Positions 18,831 through 28,983 of a DNA stretch of 64,000 nucleotides are shown here, piece by piece. The stretch is from Janthinobacterium sp. SUN073 (GTDB lineage: Bacteria > Pseudomonadota > Gammaproteobacteria > Burkholderiales > Burkholderiaceae_D). The notes beneath the pieces are model-generated. The model made no database searches. It saw nothing but the letters and a program-made list of their open reading frames with translations, and was not told the origin of the DNA. Within the stretch, counting starts at the first letter, position 1. Every line of letters begins with the position of its first letter. The DNA lies in contig NZ_JAPUBT010000007.1 in assembly GCF_030397665.1 (NCBI RefSeq), positions 124,001-188,000 of the forward strand, read 5' to 3'. Both the position numbers and the translations under genes were made by a program.

Positions 18831-19907
18831 TTAATCGCCCAGCGCTGCTAAAAGCTCCGCCTGGTGCTCCGCCGCCAGCGCATTCGTCAGCTCCGTCAAA
18901 TCCCCATCCATGATGAAGTCCAGCTTATACAAGGTCAGATTGATGCGGTGGTCCGTCAGGCGGCCCTGCGGGAAGTTATAGGTGCGGATGCGCTCGCTGC
19001 GGTCGCCGGAGCCGATCAGGCTCTTGCGCGTGGCCGCTTCCTTCGACTGCTGCTCGCGCAGTTGCACGTCCTTGATGCGCGCGGCCAGCACTTTCATCGC
19101 TTGCGCCTTGTTCTTGTGCTGGCTGCGGTCATCCTGGCACTCCACCACGATGCCGGTCGGCAAGTGGGTGATGCGCACGGCCGAATCGGTCTTGTTGATG
19201 TGCTGTCCGCCCGCGCCCGAGGCGCGGTAGGTGTCGATGCGCAGGTCGGCCGGGTTGATGTTGACGTCTTCCACTTCATCGGCTTCCGGCATCACGGCCA
19301 CCGTGCAGGCCGACGTATGGATGCGGCCCTGCGTTTCTGTGGCCGGCACGCGCTGCACGCGGTGGCCGCCCGACTCGAATTTCAGCTTGGAATACGCGCC
19401 ATTGCCGACCACGCGCACGATCACTTCGCGGTAGCCGCCCAGGTCGGAGTCGGACGACGACACGAGTTCCACCTGCCAGCGGTTGCGTTCGGCAAAGCGC
19501 GAGTACATGCGCAGCAGGTCGCCAGCGAACAGCGCGGATTCATCGCCGCCCGTGCCGGCACGAATTTCCAGGAAAATATTGCGCTCGTCATTGACATCCT
19601 TCGGCAGCAGCATGGTTTGCAATTCGCGTTCCAGGCGCGCCATGGTGGCTTTCGCCGCCTCGATCTCTTCCTGCGCGAATTCCTTCATGTCCGGGTCGCC
19701 CAGCATCTCTTGCGCCGTCGCAATATCGTTGCCCGCTTCCTGGTAGGAATGGTACAGGGCCACCAGCGGGCCCAGTTCGGCGTGCTCGCGCGTCATCTTG
19801 CGGTAGCTGTCCATGTTCGACGTGGCGTCCGGATGCATCAGCAGTTCGTCGAGTTCGACCAGGCGGTTCGCCAGTTGATCGAGTTTGCCCAGCATGGATG
19901 GTTTCAT
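18831..19907 (-). CDS. prfA: peptide chain release factor 1
   Basis: 358 residues. The codon-recognition tripeptide PAT is at 188-190 and the peptidyl-hydrolysis GGQ motif at 233-235, the same positions as in E. coli RF1. PAT identifies it as RF1 (UAA/UAG), not RF2. Domain 1 (about 1-110) is helical, and the C-terminal end matches the RF1 family. Its GGQ glutamine is the target of PrmC encoded downstream. hemA lies upstream on the same strand, 96 bases away. An inverted repeat follows the stop. Confidence 0.97.
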   Translation of the reverse strand: MKPSMLGKLDQLANRLVELDELLMHPDATSNMDSYRKMTREHAELGPLVALYHSYQEAGNDIATAQEMLGDPDMKEFAQEEIEAAKATMARLERELQTMLLPKDVNDERNIFLEIRAGTGGDESALFAGDLLRMYSRFAERNRWQVELVSSSDSDLGGYREVIVRVVGNGAYSKLKFESGGHRVQRVPATETQGRIHTSACTVAVMPEADEVEDVNINPADLRIDTYRASGAGGQHINKTDSAVRITHLPTGIVVECQDDRSQHKNKAQAMKVLAARIKDVQLREQQSKEAATRKSLIGSGDRSERIRTYNFPQGRLTDHRINLTLYKLDFIMDGDLTELTNALAAEHQAELLAALGD

Positions 19908-20003
19908 AGCGATTCGCGGTAAAAGAGTGTAGGGATGGTGCGGGTCCGGCAGGCCCGGCAGGCGGGCAGGGGTAGCCGCGCGCGGGCGGCCAGCGGGGCT
20001 GCG

Positions 20004-21278
20004 CTAACGGCGGGGGCGGAACAGTTTCGGCAGCAGGGTGACCAGTTGCTTGCGCTCGTCGCCTTGCGCCTGGTGCAGTGCCTGTTGCGGACCGTGCAGG
20101 AACTTGGCCGTCAAGCCTTTCGACAGCGCTTCCAGCACGGCGTCGATGTCGGCGCCCTTGGCCAGCATCTTGCGCGCCCGTTCCACTTCCATCAGGCGTA
20201 GCGCTTCGCTGTTTTCATGCAAGTGCTGGATGACGGGTACCATGGCGCGGTCGTCGACCCAGCTCATGAACGATTGCACGCGCGTCTCGATGATGGTCTC
20301 GGCTTGCGCCACGGCCGCTTGCCGGCTTTCCAGGCCCGTCTGCACGACCTTGCCCAGGTCGTCGACCGTGTACAGGAAGACGTCGTTCAGGCGGCCCACT
20401 TCCGATTCGATGTCGCGCGGCACGGCCAGGTCGACCATGAACATGGGTTTGTGGCGGCGCGCCTTGATGGCGCGCTCGACCAGGCCCAGGCCCAGCAGCG
20501 GTAACGATGATGCCGTGCATGAGATGACGATGTCGAACTGGTGCAGCATTTCTGGCAAGTCCGCCAGGCGGATCGCCTTGCCGTTGAAGCGGTGCGCCAG
20601 TTCCTCGCCCCGTTCCATGGTGCGGTTGGCAATCGTGATGCTTTTCGGGTTTTGCGCGGCAAAGTGCGTGGCGCATAATTCGATCATTTCGCCGGCGCCG
20701 ATGAACAGTACGTTCTGCTCGGCGATCTTGTCGAAGATGCGCTGCGACAGGCGCACGGCGGCGGCCGCCATGGACACGCTGTGGGCGCCGATTTCCGTGC
20801 TGCTGCGCACTTCCTTGGCGACCGAAAAGCTGCGCTGGAACAACTGGTGCAGATACGTGCCCAGGCCGCCGGCCTCGTCGGCCGTGCGGATGGCATCCTT
20901 GATCTGCCCCAGGATCTGCGTTTCGCCCAGCACCATCGAGTCCAGCCCGGAGGCGACGCGGAAGGTGTGGCGCACGGCATCGTGCTGCGGCAGCATGTAT
21001 AAGTGGGGGCGCAGCTCGCTGTAATTGAGCTGGTGATAATCGGCCAGGAAATGCGCACCCGCGTCGAGCGGATTGGGCACATGGCTGGCCGCATACAGCT
21101 CGGTGCGGTTGCAGGTCGAGAGAATGGCCGCTTCGTCGTTGTCGCGCAGGTCGATGCGCTGGAACCAGGTGCGCGCCGCCATCACCGCCGAACCCAGATG
21201 CTCAGGCGCAAACGCCAGCTGTTCGCGGAGCGACACTGGAGCGGTGGTATGGTTGAGGCCGACGGCGAGCAGTTGCAT
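20004..21278 (-). CDS. hemA: glutamyl-tRNA reductase
   Basis: 424 residues from ATG 21278 ([23 protein letters not shown], the standard start; the frame extends upstream without similarity). The catalytic cysteine is C56 in STCNRTELY. The NADPH-binding domain has VLFIGAGEM at about 180-190, and the C-terminal dimerisation helix runs from about 320. The enzyme reduces glutamyl-tRNA(Glu) to glutamate semialdehyde, the first step of haem synthesis. It is the first gene of a hemA-prfA arrangement common in proteobacteria. Confidence 0.97.
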   Translation of the reverse strand: MQLLAVGLNHTTAPVSLREQLAFAPEHLGSAVMAARTWFQRIDLRDNDEAAILSTCNRTELYAASHVPNPLDAGAHFLADYHQLNYSELRPHLYMLPQHDAVRHTFRVASGLDSMVLGETQILGQIKDAIRTADEAGGLGTYLHQLFQRSFSVAKEVRSSTEIGAHSVSMAAAAVRLSQRIFDKIAEQNVLFIGAGEMIELCATHFAAQNPKSITIANRTMERGEELAHRFNGKAIRLADLPEMLHQFDIVISCTASSLPLLGLGLVERAIKARRHKPMFMVDLAVPRDIESEVGRLNDVFLYTVDDLGKVVQTGLESRQAAVAQAETIIETRVQSFMSWVDDRAMVPVIQHLHENSEALRLMEVERARKMLAKGADIDAVLEALSKGLTAKFLHGPQQALHQAQGDERKQLVTLLPKLFRPRR

Positions 21279-21370
21279 TTCAGGGCTGTTGGGAATTCTT
21301 ATGCCGACATTATAACGCCTTGTGCCCGCTCTTTGAGCAGTTCGCCTGTTTTCACCCGGATGCGTGGGCG

Positions 21371-22060
21371 TCACCCGCCCAGTTTTTCCAGGCGATAACC
21401 ATAACTGTAGACGGGCACGAGGCGGTAGCCGTGTTCCGGTTTCAGTTGCAGCTTGTTGCGCACGCGCGAGACGTGGGTGTCCATGGTGCGCGAGGGCAGG
21501 GCCGTGTCGCGCTGCCACACGGCTTCGTGGATGTAGGCGCGCGACAGGGGACGGCCCATGTTGCGGAAAAACAGCAGCGCCAGGGCGAATTCCTTGTGCG
21601 TCACGTCCAGCACTTCGCCATCCTTCAGCAGGCGGCCGGGGCGGGTTTCAAACGTGTAATGACCAAATTGCAAATACTCGGCGCCATTCTGCGCCGGGTA
21701 GGCCACGCGCAGCAGCGCCTGGGTGCGCAAAGTCAGTTCGCTGCGCCGCAAGGGCTTGATCATGTAGTCGTCGGCACCGGCCGTCATGCCCGCCACCACA
21801 TCGTCTTCGCCGGAACTGTTGGTCATAAACAACACGGGCGCCTTCGGCGCCAGTTTTTCCCGGGCACGGCGCAATACTTCGGCGCCATCCAGATCGCTCA
21901 CATGCCAGTCGAGGATGAGCATGTCGCAACTGTCCTTGCGCAGTTGCCCCAGCATTTCCTTGCCACTCTGAAACTCGTGGCAAGCGTGGCCGGCGGCGGT
22001 GAGCACCTGGCAGATCAGTTCTGCCTGACTATGGTCGCTATCGAGTACGGCAATTCGCAT
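21371..22060 (-). CDS. OmpR-type response regulator without an adjacent kinase
   Basis: 229 residues: receiver domain (1-115) with phospho-acceptor D51 ([13 protein letters not shown]), acidic D7/D9 and K104 (DYMIKPL); winged-helix DNA-binding domain (about 130-225) with [13 protein letters not shown] and [14 protein letters not shown]. The DWHV sequence instead of the usual D-x-x-MP around the acceptor is a divergent form seen in some orphan regulators. No histidine kinase gene is near. It lies upstream of hemA on the same strand with a 92-base gap. Its role is unknown. Confidence 0.88.
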   Translation of the reverse strand: MRIAVLDSDHSQAELICQVLTAAGHACHEFQSGKEMLGQLRKDSCDMLILDWHVSDLDGAEVLRRAREKLAPKAPVLFMTNSSGEDDVVAGMTAGADDYMIKPLRRSELTLRTQALLRVAYPAQNGAEYLQFGHYTFETRPGRLLKDGEVLDVTHKEFALALLFFRNMGRPLSRAYIHEAVWQRDTALPSRTMDTHVSRVRNKLQLKPEHGYRLVPVYSYGYRLEKLGG

Positions 22061-22229
22061 AATGGGCTGGAGTGTGTAGCAACAAACAGACGGTCCGCTC
22101 TGCTTATCGTAATGTTAAGGAATGCTCAAGTGAAATATAACAGAGATTGCAACTGTGTCCAGTGAAATCGGTGGCCACATTCTTTACGTTACACTTGTTC
22201 ATCTACCCCTTACTAGCGGAGAAACGCGC

Positions 22230-22733
22230 ATGGCAGACAAGAGCAGTACCGATTGGACCCTGATACCGGCCAGTCATGCCGAAATCGAGCAAGTGCGCGA
22301 GCGTTGCCGGCGCCTGGTGCAGCGGCGTGCCGTGATGTCGGCGGGCGCCTCGGCCATTCCCATACCCGGCATCGACCTGATGTCCGATGTCGGCCTGTTT
22401 TCCATGCTGATCAATGATATCAACCACGAATTCGGCCTGACGCCCGAGCAGATCGAGCGCCTCAACCCGCAGTTCAAGATGATGGCCTACCGCGCGGCGG
22501 TGGGCATGGGCGGCATGCTGGTGGGAAAGCTGGTGTCGCGCGAATTGATCCTCCACCTGCTCAAGCGCAGTGGCGTCAAGATTGCCACCAAGCAGGTGGC
22601 GCGCTTCGTGCCGTTCGCCGGGCAGGCGGTGGCGGCAGCCATCGGCTATGCCGTGTTCCGCCAGATCGGCAATCAGCACGTGAATGCCTGCGCCGCGGTG
22701 GCGCAGGAATTGCTCACGGTCAGGCCGGAGTAA
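22230..22733 (+). CDS. small glycine-rich helical protein with PIPGIDLMSD motif
   Basis: 167 residues from ATG 22230, with GCGGAGA upstream. A charged N-terminal helix is followed by AIPIPGIDLMSDVGLFSMLIND and then alternating hydrophobic stretches with many small residues (AYRAAVGMGGMLVGKLV; FVPFAGQAVAAAIGYAVF). The pattern resembles DUF697/YcjF-type proteins, where a P-x-P-G-x-D segment precedes membrane-associated helices, but I cannot assign the family firmly. It is convergent with minE, with stop codons 5 bases apart. Function unknown, probably membrane-associated. Confidence 0.65.
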   Translation: MADKSSTDWTLIPASHAEIEQVRERCRRLVQRRAVMSAGASAIPIPGIDLMSDVGLFSMLINDINHEFGLTPEQIERLNPQFKMMAYRAAVGMGGMLVGKLVSRELILHLLKRSGVKIATKQVARFVPFAGQAVAAAIGYAVFRQIGNQHVNACAAVAQELLTVRPE

Positions 22734-22738
22734 AGACC

Positions 22739-22990
22739 TTAAGCGTCCGGCAGCACCACGTTGACGTCGAGTACCTCCAGGTTGCCCTGGCGGTCCAGCG
22801 AGATCTTGATGTCGTCGGCATTGACCTTGGTGTACTTGGAAATGACGGCGATCAATTCCTTGTGCAGGGCGGGCAGGAAGTCCGGACCACCGCGGCCGCT
22901 GCGTTCGCGGGCGATGATGATCTGCAGGCGTTCCTTGGCGGCGGTCGCCGTCTTCGGCTTGGGGGGAAACAGGAAAGAAAGCAAGGCCAT
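22739..22990 (-). CDS. minE: cell division topological specificity factor MinE
   Basis: 83 residues. The N-terminal membrane-targeting sequence MALLSFLF is followed by the MinD-stimulating helix ([15 protein letters not shown], about 18-32) and the dimerising C-terminal domain ([16 protein letters not shown]). MinE stimulates the MinD ATPase and drives Min oscillation, keeping the Z-ring at midcell. The start lies one base after the minD stop, so it is the last gene of a tight minCDE operon. Confidence 0.96.
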   Translation of the reverse strand: MALLSFLFPPKPKTATAAKERLQIIIARERSGRGGPDFLPALHKELIAVISKYTKVNADDIKISLDRQGNLEVLDVNVVLPDA

Positions 22991-22991
22991 A

Positions 22992-23807
22992 TCACTTCGC
23001 CCCAAAAATGCGCTGGAGTAATCCAGGCTTTTCATAGTTGGTAAAGCGCAACTCGACCTCTTCGCCGAGGAAACGCGAGACCACGTCTTCATAGGCTTGC
23101 GCCACGTCCGTCCCCTTGAAATGGATGGCGGGATTGCCCTGGTTCGAGGCGGCCAGCACTTGTTCCGATTCCGGAATGATGCCCACCAGCGGGATGCGCA
23201 GGATTTCCTGCACGTCCTGGTAGGACAGCATTTCATCCGATTCCACGCGCTTCGGCGAGTAACGGGTGATCAGCAAATGTTCCTTGACCGGTTCGCCGCC
23301 CGTCTGCGCGCGGCGCGACTTGGCTTGCAGGATGCCCAGGATGCGGTCCGAATCGCGCACCGACGACACTTCCGGGTTGGTGACGATGATGGCTTCGTCG
23401 GCAAACGTCAGCGCCATCAGCGCGCCATGCTCGATGCCGGCCGGCGAATCGCAGATGATGAACTCGAAACCCATGTTGATCAGGTCGTTCAACACGCGTT
23501 CCACGCCTTCTTCCGACAAGGCATCCTTGTCGCGCGTTTGCGACGCAGGCAGGATGAACAGGTTGTCGCAGTGCTTGTCCTTGATCAGGGCCTGGTTCAG
23601 CGTGGCTTCCTTGTTGATCACATTGATCAGGTCGTAGACGACGCGGCGCTCGCAACCCATGATCAGGTCGAGGTTGCGCAGGCCCACGTCGAAGTCGAGC
23701 ACGGCTGTCTTGTGGCCGCGCATGGCCAGGCCAGTGGAAAAACTGGCGCTAGAGGTCGTCTTGCCGACACCGCCCTTGCCGGACGTCACAACAATAATTC
23801 TTGCCAC
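22992..23807 (-). CDS. minD: septum site-determining ATPase MinD
   Basis: 271 residues. The deviant Walker A motif GKGGVGKTT is at 10-18 with the signature lysine K11. Other ParA-family motifs include [10 protein letters not shown] at about 38-47 and CDSPAGIE at about 118. The C-terminal amphipathic helix [14 protein letters not shown] anchors ATP-bound MinD to the membrane. MinD recruits MinC to block FtsZ near the poles and is released by MinE. It sits between minC (37 bases upstream) and minE (1 base downstream). Confidence 0.97.
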   Translation of the reverse strand: MARIIVVTSGKGGVGKTTSSASFSTGLAMRGHKTAVLDFDVGLRNLDLIMGCERRVVYDLINVINKEATLNQALIKDKHCDNLFILPASQTRDKDALSEEGVERVLNDLINMGFEFIICDSPAGIEHGALMALTFADEAIIVTNPEVSSVRDSDRILGILQAKSRRAQTGGEPVKEHLLITRYSPKRVESDEMLSYQDVQEILRIPLVGIIPESEQVLAASNQGNPAIHFKGTDVAQAYEDVVSRFLGEEVELRFTNYEKPGLLQRIFGAK

Positions 23808-23844
23808 AAATAATCCTTTTCAGATATCTCTTGAATTGTGCAGC

Positions 23845-24588
23845 TTAAGAGCGGTTCACGGGAGTGACCGGATTGACAGAGTGTATATCGATTCTGTCTC
23901 CAGCCAAACGAATTTGCGCGGGTCCGCGCGCCATTTCCGCAGGGAAACCATCCTCGAACGTGCGGTACACGCCGGCGATCGACACCAGTTCAGGCTCCAT
24001 GGCCAGCGCGAAGATGCGCGCCTGGGCATTGCCCGAGGCGCCGGCCAGCGCGCGGCCATACAGCGAGGAATACACGTGGATGCTGCCGTCGGCGATGATT
24101 TCGGCGCCATTGTTGACCACGGCGGTGATGATCAGGTCGCAGCCGCGCGCATAAATGCGCTGGCCCGCACGCACGGGCGTGTCGATCACCATCACTTGCG
24201 CTTCGGCGCCCGCCTGGGCGGCCGCCGTGGGCGTATCCTTGGGCGGCGCATCGTCGCGCGTCTTGCCGCTATCGAGGCTCAAGCCTTGCGCCAGGATGGC
24301 GTCCTGCATCTCGGCCGGCGCATTGCGCACGGCCACGGCATTCAAGCGGTATTTTTTCAGCAGTGCCACCAGCGAAGCCCAATCGACGGGCATGCCGCCA
24401 GGCGGCAAGTCGGCCACGTCCAGCACGGCCAGGTCATCTTCGAAAAAGTCCGCCACGCCTCCCGTCATGTCGCGCAAGGCGGCATCGAGTGCCTGCGTAT
24501 CGGCGCTATGGACAATGGCGGAAACGGCGACGACGGTGGAAATCTTGATTTCGATAGGCTTCTGCGACGGGCTTTTGGACATAAACAT
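23845..24588 (-). CDS. minC: septum site-determining protein MinC
   Basis: 247 residues from ATG 24588; a second ATG at 24582 is equally possible, and neither has a strong ribosome binding site. The N-terminal domain (about 10-110) inhibits FtsZ assembly. An Ala/Asp-rich linker (about 115-145) follows. The C-terminal beta-helix (about 150-240) has the MinD-binding RSGQ-like region VRAGQRIYARGCDLIIT. It is the first gene of minCDE. The operon promoter must lie between 24589 and the metE terminator. Confidence 0.94.
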   Translation of the reverse strand: MFMSKSPSQKPIEIKISTVVAVSAIVHSADTQALDAALRDMTGGVADFFEDDLAVLDVADLPPGGMPVDWASLVALLKKYRLNAVAVRNAPAEMQDAILAQGLSLDSGKTRDDAPPKDTPTAAAQAGAEAQVMVIDTPVRAGQRIYARGCDLIITAVVNNGAEIIADGSIHVYSSLYGRALAGASGNAQARIFALAMEPELVSIAGVYRTFEDGFPAEMARGPAQIRLAGDRIDIHSVNPVTPVNRS

Positions 24589-24728
24589 TTATCAAAGTGA
24601 AACTGCGGCAGGCCAGATGTTCCGTACGGCAACAATGGGAGCAGTAAATTTCTTGCATTCTACTGCAAAAAAATCAGCATCAGGGGCCTGGCGCGTGCTA
24701 TTCCGCAGGGCAACACCTACTTCATGTC

Positions 24729-24769
24729 AAAAAAAATGGGCGGCGCCCCGGAAAACCGGTGCGCCACCC
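24729..24769 (-). terminator. Rho-independent terminator of metE
   Basis: On the minus strand a GGCGCACCGG/CCGGGGCGCC stem (one mismatch) with a TTTT loop and extra GGG/CCC pairs is followed by a run of T. It lies just after metE and before the min operon. Confidence 0.8.
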
Positions 24770-24806
24770 TGAAAGCAGCCCTGCATGCGGCCTGGGTCGG
24801 CTTATG

Positions 24807-27131
24807 TCATGCCGCCGCGCGCATCTGCTGCGCCGCCGCGACCATATTTTTTAAAGCCGCCTCCGTTTCCGCCCAGCCCCGCGTCTTCAGGCCGCAATCG
24901 GGGTTGACCCATAAGTTGGCTGGCGGAATCACGGCGCTGGCTTTTTGCAGCAATTTCACCATGTCGAGAATCGAGGGGCGGCGCGGCGAGTGGATGTCGT
25001 ACACGCCGGGGCCGATTTCGTTCTGATACTGGAACTGGCCCAAGCCCGTCAGCAACTCCCTGTCCGAGCGGCTCGTCTCCAACGTGATGACGTCGGCATC
25101 CATGGCGGCGATCTGCGGCAGGATGTCGTTGAACTGCGCATAGCACATGTGCGTGTGGATCTGCGTCGTGTCGCTGACGACGGACGCGGCGATGCGGAAG
25201 GCGCGCGTGGCCCAGTCCAGGTAGGCGTCCCACTGGCCGCGGCGCAGCGGCAAGCCTTCGCGGATGGCCGGCTCGTCGATCTGGATGATGCCGATGCCGG
25301 CCGTTTCCAGGTCTTGCACCTCGTCGCGGATGGCCAGGGCCAGTTGCAGCGCCGTGCTGGCGCGCGGCTGGTCGTCGCGCACGAACGACCATAGCAAGAG
25401 CGTGACCGGGCCCGTCAGCATGCCCTTCATGGGTTTATGCGTCAGGCTTTGCGCGTGCACCGTCCATGCGACGGTCATGGCGGCCGGGCGCTGCACATCG
25501 CCGTAGAGGACGGGAGGCTTGACGCAGCGCGAGCCGTACGATTGCACCCAGCCCAGGCGCGTGAAGGCGAACCCGTCCAGTTGCTCGCCAAAGTATTCGA
25601 CCATGTCATTGCGTTCCGCTTCGCCATGCACCAGCACGTCCAGGCCCAGCGCTTCCTGGCGCGCCACGGCGTGGGCGATTTCGGCGCGCATCTGGTTTTC
25701 ATACTCGGCGCTTGCCAGTTCGCCCCGTTGATGGCGGGCGCGGGCGGTGCGGATGGCCGCCGTCTGCGGGAAGGAGCCGATGGTCGTCGTCGGGAAGTCG
25801 GGCAGTTGCAAACGCGCCCGCTGCACGGCCTGGCGCAGGGGGAAGCTGGAATCGCGGCGGTCGACGGTGGGCGTGAGCGTTTGCAGGCGCTGCGTGACCG
25901 AGGCACGGTGGACGCGGGGGCTGGCGCGCCGCCCGGCGATGGCCAGGCGAGAGGTGGCCAGCGCGGCGGCATCGGGATGGCCTTCCAGTGCCCCCTTGAG
26001 CAGGGACAGTTCCGCCAGCTTTTCCGTGGCAAACGCCAGCCAGCTCTGGATCTCGCCGTCGAGCTCCGTTTCCGCGTCCAGGCTGAACGGCACGTGCAGC
26101 AGCGAGCACGACGGCGCCAGCCACAGCTGGCCGTTGCGCCTCGCTGCCAGCGGCTGCAGCACGGCCAGGGCCGCGTCGAGGTCGGTGCGCCAGATGTTGC
26201 GCCCGTCGACGATGCCAATCGACAAGACTTTATGCGCGGGCAGCCAGTCCGTCACGCTGATCAATTCATGCGGCGCGCGGATGCCGTCCACGTGCAGGCC
26301 GGCCACGGGCAGGCGGCAGGTCAGGCTGAGGTTTTCTTCCAGCGGCGAGAAATATGTGGCCAGCAAGATATTCACGCCCACCTGGTTCAGCTGCCAGTAG
26401 GTGCTCTCAAAAGCGCTGCGCCAGGCGTGGGGCAAGTCCAGGCCCAAAATCGGTTCGTCGAGCTGCACCCAGGTCACGCCTTGCTGTTTCAGGCGGTCGA
26501 GCAGGGCGCCGTACACGGGCAGCAATTGTTCCAGCAGGGCCAGACGATGGAAGCCAGACTCGCCCGGCGTCTTTTCCTTGCCCAGCCAGAGGAAAGTGAG
26601 GGGGCCGATCAGGGCCGCCTTGACCTGGTGGCCCAGCGCTTGCGCCTCGGCCACTTCCGCCAGCAGACGCTCGCAAGCCAGCGAAAATTGGGTCTGCGGC
26701 GACAATTCGGGCACCAGGTAGTGGTAATTGGTGTCAAACCACTTGGTCATTTCCAGCGCGGCAGTGCCTGCGGCGTTGCTATGGTGCGCGTGGCCGCAGT
26801 CCGCGTGTTGCGCATGCGTTGCTTCACCGCGCGCCATGGTGAAATAGCGCGCCAGCGGTGATTGCTCCGGCGTAAAGTTGAAACGCGCCGGTTCGCAGCC
26901 CAGCAGCTGGATATGGCTGGCCACCTGGTCGTACAAGGCGAAGTCGCCCACGGTGACGTAATCGAGACCGGCATCGCGTTGCAAGGCCCAGTGACGTGCG
27001 CGCAGTTGCTGGCCCGTCGCTTCCAGGGCGGCCTCGGACACCTCGCCGCGCCAATGGCTTTCCAGTGCCAGTTTCAGTTCACGCGCGGCGCCGATACGGG
27101 GAAAGCCAAGGATGTGGGTACGAATGGGCAT
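24807..27131 (-). CDS. metE: cobalamin-independent methionine synthase
   Basis: 774 residues from ATG 27131 ([24 protein letters not shown]; upstream in-frame codons lack similarity). It has two barrel domains. The C-terminal one carries the zinc site: His and Cys in [10 protein letters not shown], Glu in [11 protein letters not shown], and Cys in [12 protein letters not shown]. It moves a methyl group from 5-methyltetrahydropteroyl-triglutamate to homocysteine. It is divergent from metR, with a MetR box between them, and followed by a terminator. Confidence 0.97.
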   Translation of the reverse strand: MPIRTHILGFPRIGAARELKLALESHWRGEVSEAALEATGQQLRARHWALQRDAGLDYVTVGDFALYDQVASHIQLLGCEPARFNFTPEQSPLARYFTMARGEATHAQHADCGHAHHSNAAGTAALEMTKWFDTNYHYLVPELSPQTQFSLACERLLAEVAEAQALGHQVKAALIGPLTFLWLGKEKTPGESGFHRLALLEQLLPVYGALLDRLKQQGVTWVQLDEPILGLDLPHAWRSAFESTYWQLNQVGVNILLATYFSPLEENLSLTCRLPVAGLHVDGIRAPHELISVTDWLPAHKVLSIGIVDGRNIWRTDLDAALAVLQPLAARRNGQLWLAPSCSLLHVPFSLDAETELDGEIQSWLAFATEKLAELSLLKGALEGHPDAAALATSRLAIAGRRASPRVHRASVTQRLQTLTPTVDRRDSSFPLRQAVQRARLQLPDFPTTTIGSFPQTAAIRTARARHQRGELASAEYENQMRAEIAHAVARQEALGLDVLVHGEAERNDMVEYFGEQLDGFAFTRLGWVQSYGSRCVKPPVLYGDVQRPAAMTVAWTVHAQSLTHKPMKGMLTGPVTLLLWSFVRDDQPRASTALQLALAIRDEVQDLETAGIGIIQIDEPAIREGLPLRRGQWDAYLDWATRAFRIAASVVSDTTQIHTHMCYAQFNDILPQIAAMDADVITLETSRSDRELLTGLGQFQYQNEIGPGVYDIHSPRRPSILDMVKLLQKASAVIPPANLWVNPDCGLKTRGWAETEAALKNMVAAAQQMRAAA

Positions 27132-27215
27132 GATGTCATCGAGATTTAATGTGAATGCGCTAGAGTGTGCGGCAACTTGGTCTATAATCAAAACGAAACA
27201 TTTTGCCGAATAACA

Positions 27216-27228
27216 TGAAAATAATTCA
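27216..27228. promoter_or_regulatory. MetR box between metE and metR
   Basis: TGAAAATAATTCA exactly fits the MetR consensus TGAA-N5-TTCA. It lies 21 bases before the metR start and 84 bases before metE, positions that fit metR autoregulation and metE activation as known from E. coli. Confidence 0.85.
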
Positions 27229-27249
27229 CGTACTTCCCCCCATTTCCCG

Positions 27250-28158
27250 ATGCTAGAAATCCGCCACCTGCGCACCCTGAGTGCCTTGCGTTCGTCCGGC
27301 AGCCTGGTGCGCGCCGCGCAGCTGCTCAATTTGACCCAGTCGGCGCTGTCACACCAGATCCGCTTGCTCGAAGAGCGCTACAAGGCGCCCCTGTTCGAGC
27401 GCAAGTCGATGCCGATCGCCTTTACGGCCACGGGTAGCCGTCTCTTGGCCCTGGCCGACAAGCTGCTGCCCGAGATCGAGCTGGCCGAGCGCGACGTGGC
27501 GCGCCTGTCGCAGGGCGACAAGGGGCAGCTGCGCGTGGCGCTCGAATGCCATACCTGCTTCGACTGGTTGATGCCGGTGATGGATGCGTTCCGCCAGCGC
27601 TGGCCGGAAGTGGAGATTGACCTGGTATCGGGCTTTCACAGCGAACCGGCGGACTTGCTGCGCTCGGGCGATGCCGATCTCGTGATTGGTTCGCCTTACG
27701 GCCCCGACTTCACCGTGTTTCCCCTGTTCCGCTTTGAAATGCTGGTGGTGATGGCGCAGAAGCACCGGCTGCAGGCGCAGCGCCGGCTGGTGGCGGCCGA
27801 CTTTACGGGCGAGACCCTGATCACCTATCCCGTGCCGGAAGAGCGCATCGATCTGATCCGCGAAGTGCTGCGGCCCGCCGGCATCCAGTTCGAGCGCCGC
27901 ACAGCCGAACTGACGGTGGCCGTGCTGCAGCTGGTGGCGAGCCGGCGCGGCATCGCCGCCTTGCCGAACTGGGCCATCAAGAATTACGTCGATTACGATT
28001 ATGTGGTGGCGCGTCCGGTGGGCGAGCACGGTCTGTGGAGCGACTTGTACGTGTCCGTGCCGGAGCAGTTGCAGGACAAGGCATATGTGCGCGATTTCGT
28101 CAGCGTGATACGCGAGCAGTGCGCGGCCTCGCTTGACGGTATCAAGTTGTTGTCCTGA
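27250..28158 (+). CDS. metR: LysR-family regulator MetR
   Basis: 302 residues. The N-terminal winged helix-turn-helix (about 1-60; [24 protein letters not shown]) is followed by a substrate-binding domain (about 90-295) with [28 protein letters not shown], highly typical of MetR. MetR senses homocysteine and activates metE and other methionine genes. It is divergently transcribed from metE, the standard arrangement, and a consensus MetR box lies just upstream of its start. Confidence 0.95.
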   Translation: MLEIRHLRTLSALRSSGSLVRAAQLLNLTQSALSHQIRLLEERYKAPLFERKSMPIAFTATGSRLLALADKLLPEIELAERDVARLSQGDKGQLRVALECHTCFDWLMPVMDAFRQRWPEVEIDLVSGFHSEPADLLRSGDADLVIGSPYGPDFTVFPLFRFEMLVVMAQKHRLQAQRRLVAADFTGETLITYPVPEERIDLIREVLRPAGIQFERRTAELTVAVLQLVASRRGIAALPNWAIKNYVDYDYVVARPVGEHGLWSDLYVSVPEQLQDKAYVRDFVSVIREQCAASLDGIKLLS

Positions 28159-28285
28159 TCCATGTTGGTGGGCACAAACCAACAGCAAAGCTTGATAAAT
28201 ATCAAGGTTCAGCAATGAACCACCGCTTACAGTTGAGCACTGTGCGGCGCAACATGGCGCTGCCTACTCTTTGGGGAGGAACACG

Positions 28286-28771
28286 ATGTTTTCATTTTCC
28301 GAGCAATGGGCACTGGCCGGCAAGGCCGTGGTGGAAGCACAATTGATCAGCGCGCAAGCGTATGTCCAGGCCGCCGTCGACAGCGGCGCCAGCGTGCTGG
28401 ATTTGCAGCTCGATGCGGCCCGCGCGGCGCTGGCGGCCGCTACGGTAGCGGGCAATCAGCTGCTGTCCGCGAAGGACCCGCAAGCGCTGCTGCAACTGTC
28501 GCGCACGCAGTCGCAACTGGCCATCGAACGCATCGGTGCATATAACCGTCAGGCAAAGGATGTTGCTCAGGAAGCCCAGCAAAAATTCGACACTGTGACA
28601 AAGGGTGAGTTTGCTGCATCGCGTCAAAAATTCGACGAGCTGTTGCAGGTGGTAAAGCAAACGCCCGCGCCCCTGATTATTCCCTTCAATAATTTTCTAA
28701 AAACCACTTTCGGCGGCGCCGATGAAGGGTATGATAAAAATAAAAACACGCGTCCTGCCCGTCAAGCGTAG
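28286..28771 (+). CDS. phaP: phasin family protein
   Basis: 161 residues from ATG 28286, with GGGGAGGAACACG upstream. It is almost fully helical and amphipathic with many Ala and Gln (YVQAAVDSGASVLDLQLDAARAALAAATVAGNQLL), as in phasin_2 proteins. A C-terminal tail (about 130-161) is basic and disordered. Phasins coat polyhydroxyalkanoate granules and control their size. The location just before phaA and phaB supports the role. The polymerase gene phaC is not in this window. Confidence 0.88.
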   Translation: MFSFSEQWALAGKAVVEAQLISAQAYVQAAVDSGASVLDLQLDAARAALAAATVAGNQLLSAKDPQALLQLSRTQSQLAIERIGAYNRQAKDVAQEAQQKFDTVTKGEFAASRQKFDELLQVVKQTPAPLIIPFNNFLKTTFGGADEGYDKNKNTRPARQA

Positions 28772-28983
28772 GCGCGTCGCGGCCCGGCAGCGGCTATCCG
28801 CCGCGCCAGGCCGCCCGCCGCCACCGCAGGGCAGGCTGCCATCGCTGCCGCCTGCGGTGTGGCGCTGGAACTGCGGCGTATGCCGCGCTAGAATGAAACA
28901 CAGCTTGCTGTGTCTTCCCGGATTCATTGGATTGTATTAACACCTTCACCTTGGCCCTCGTGGCCTGCATATCGGAGAAATAA

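Noticed and set aside
25437..26861. Long open frame on the plus strand (474 codons)
   Set aside because: Antisense to metE, whose motifs and zinc site are clear; frames like this are common in GC-rich DNA and the product matches no family.
27132..27249. Riboswitch before metE
   Set aside because: The 118-base region fits a MetR promoter; no SAM or cobalamin riboswitch core is seen.
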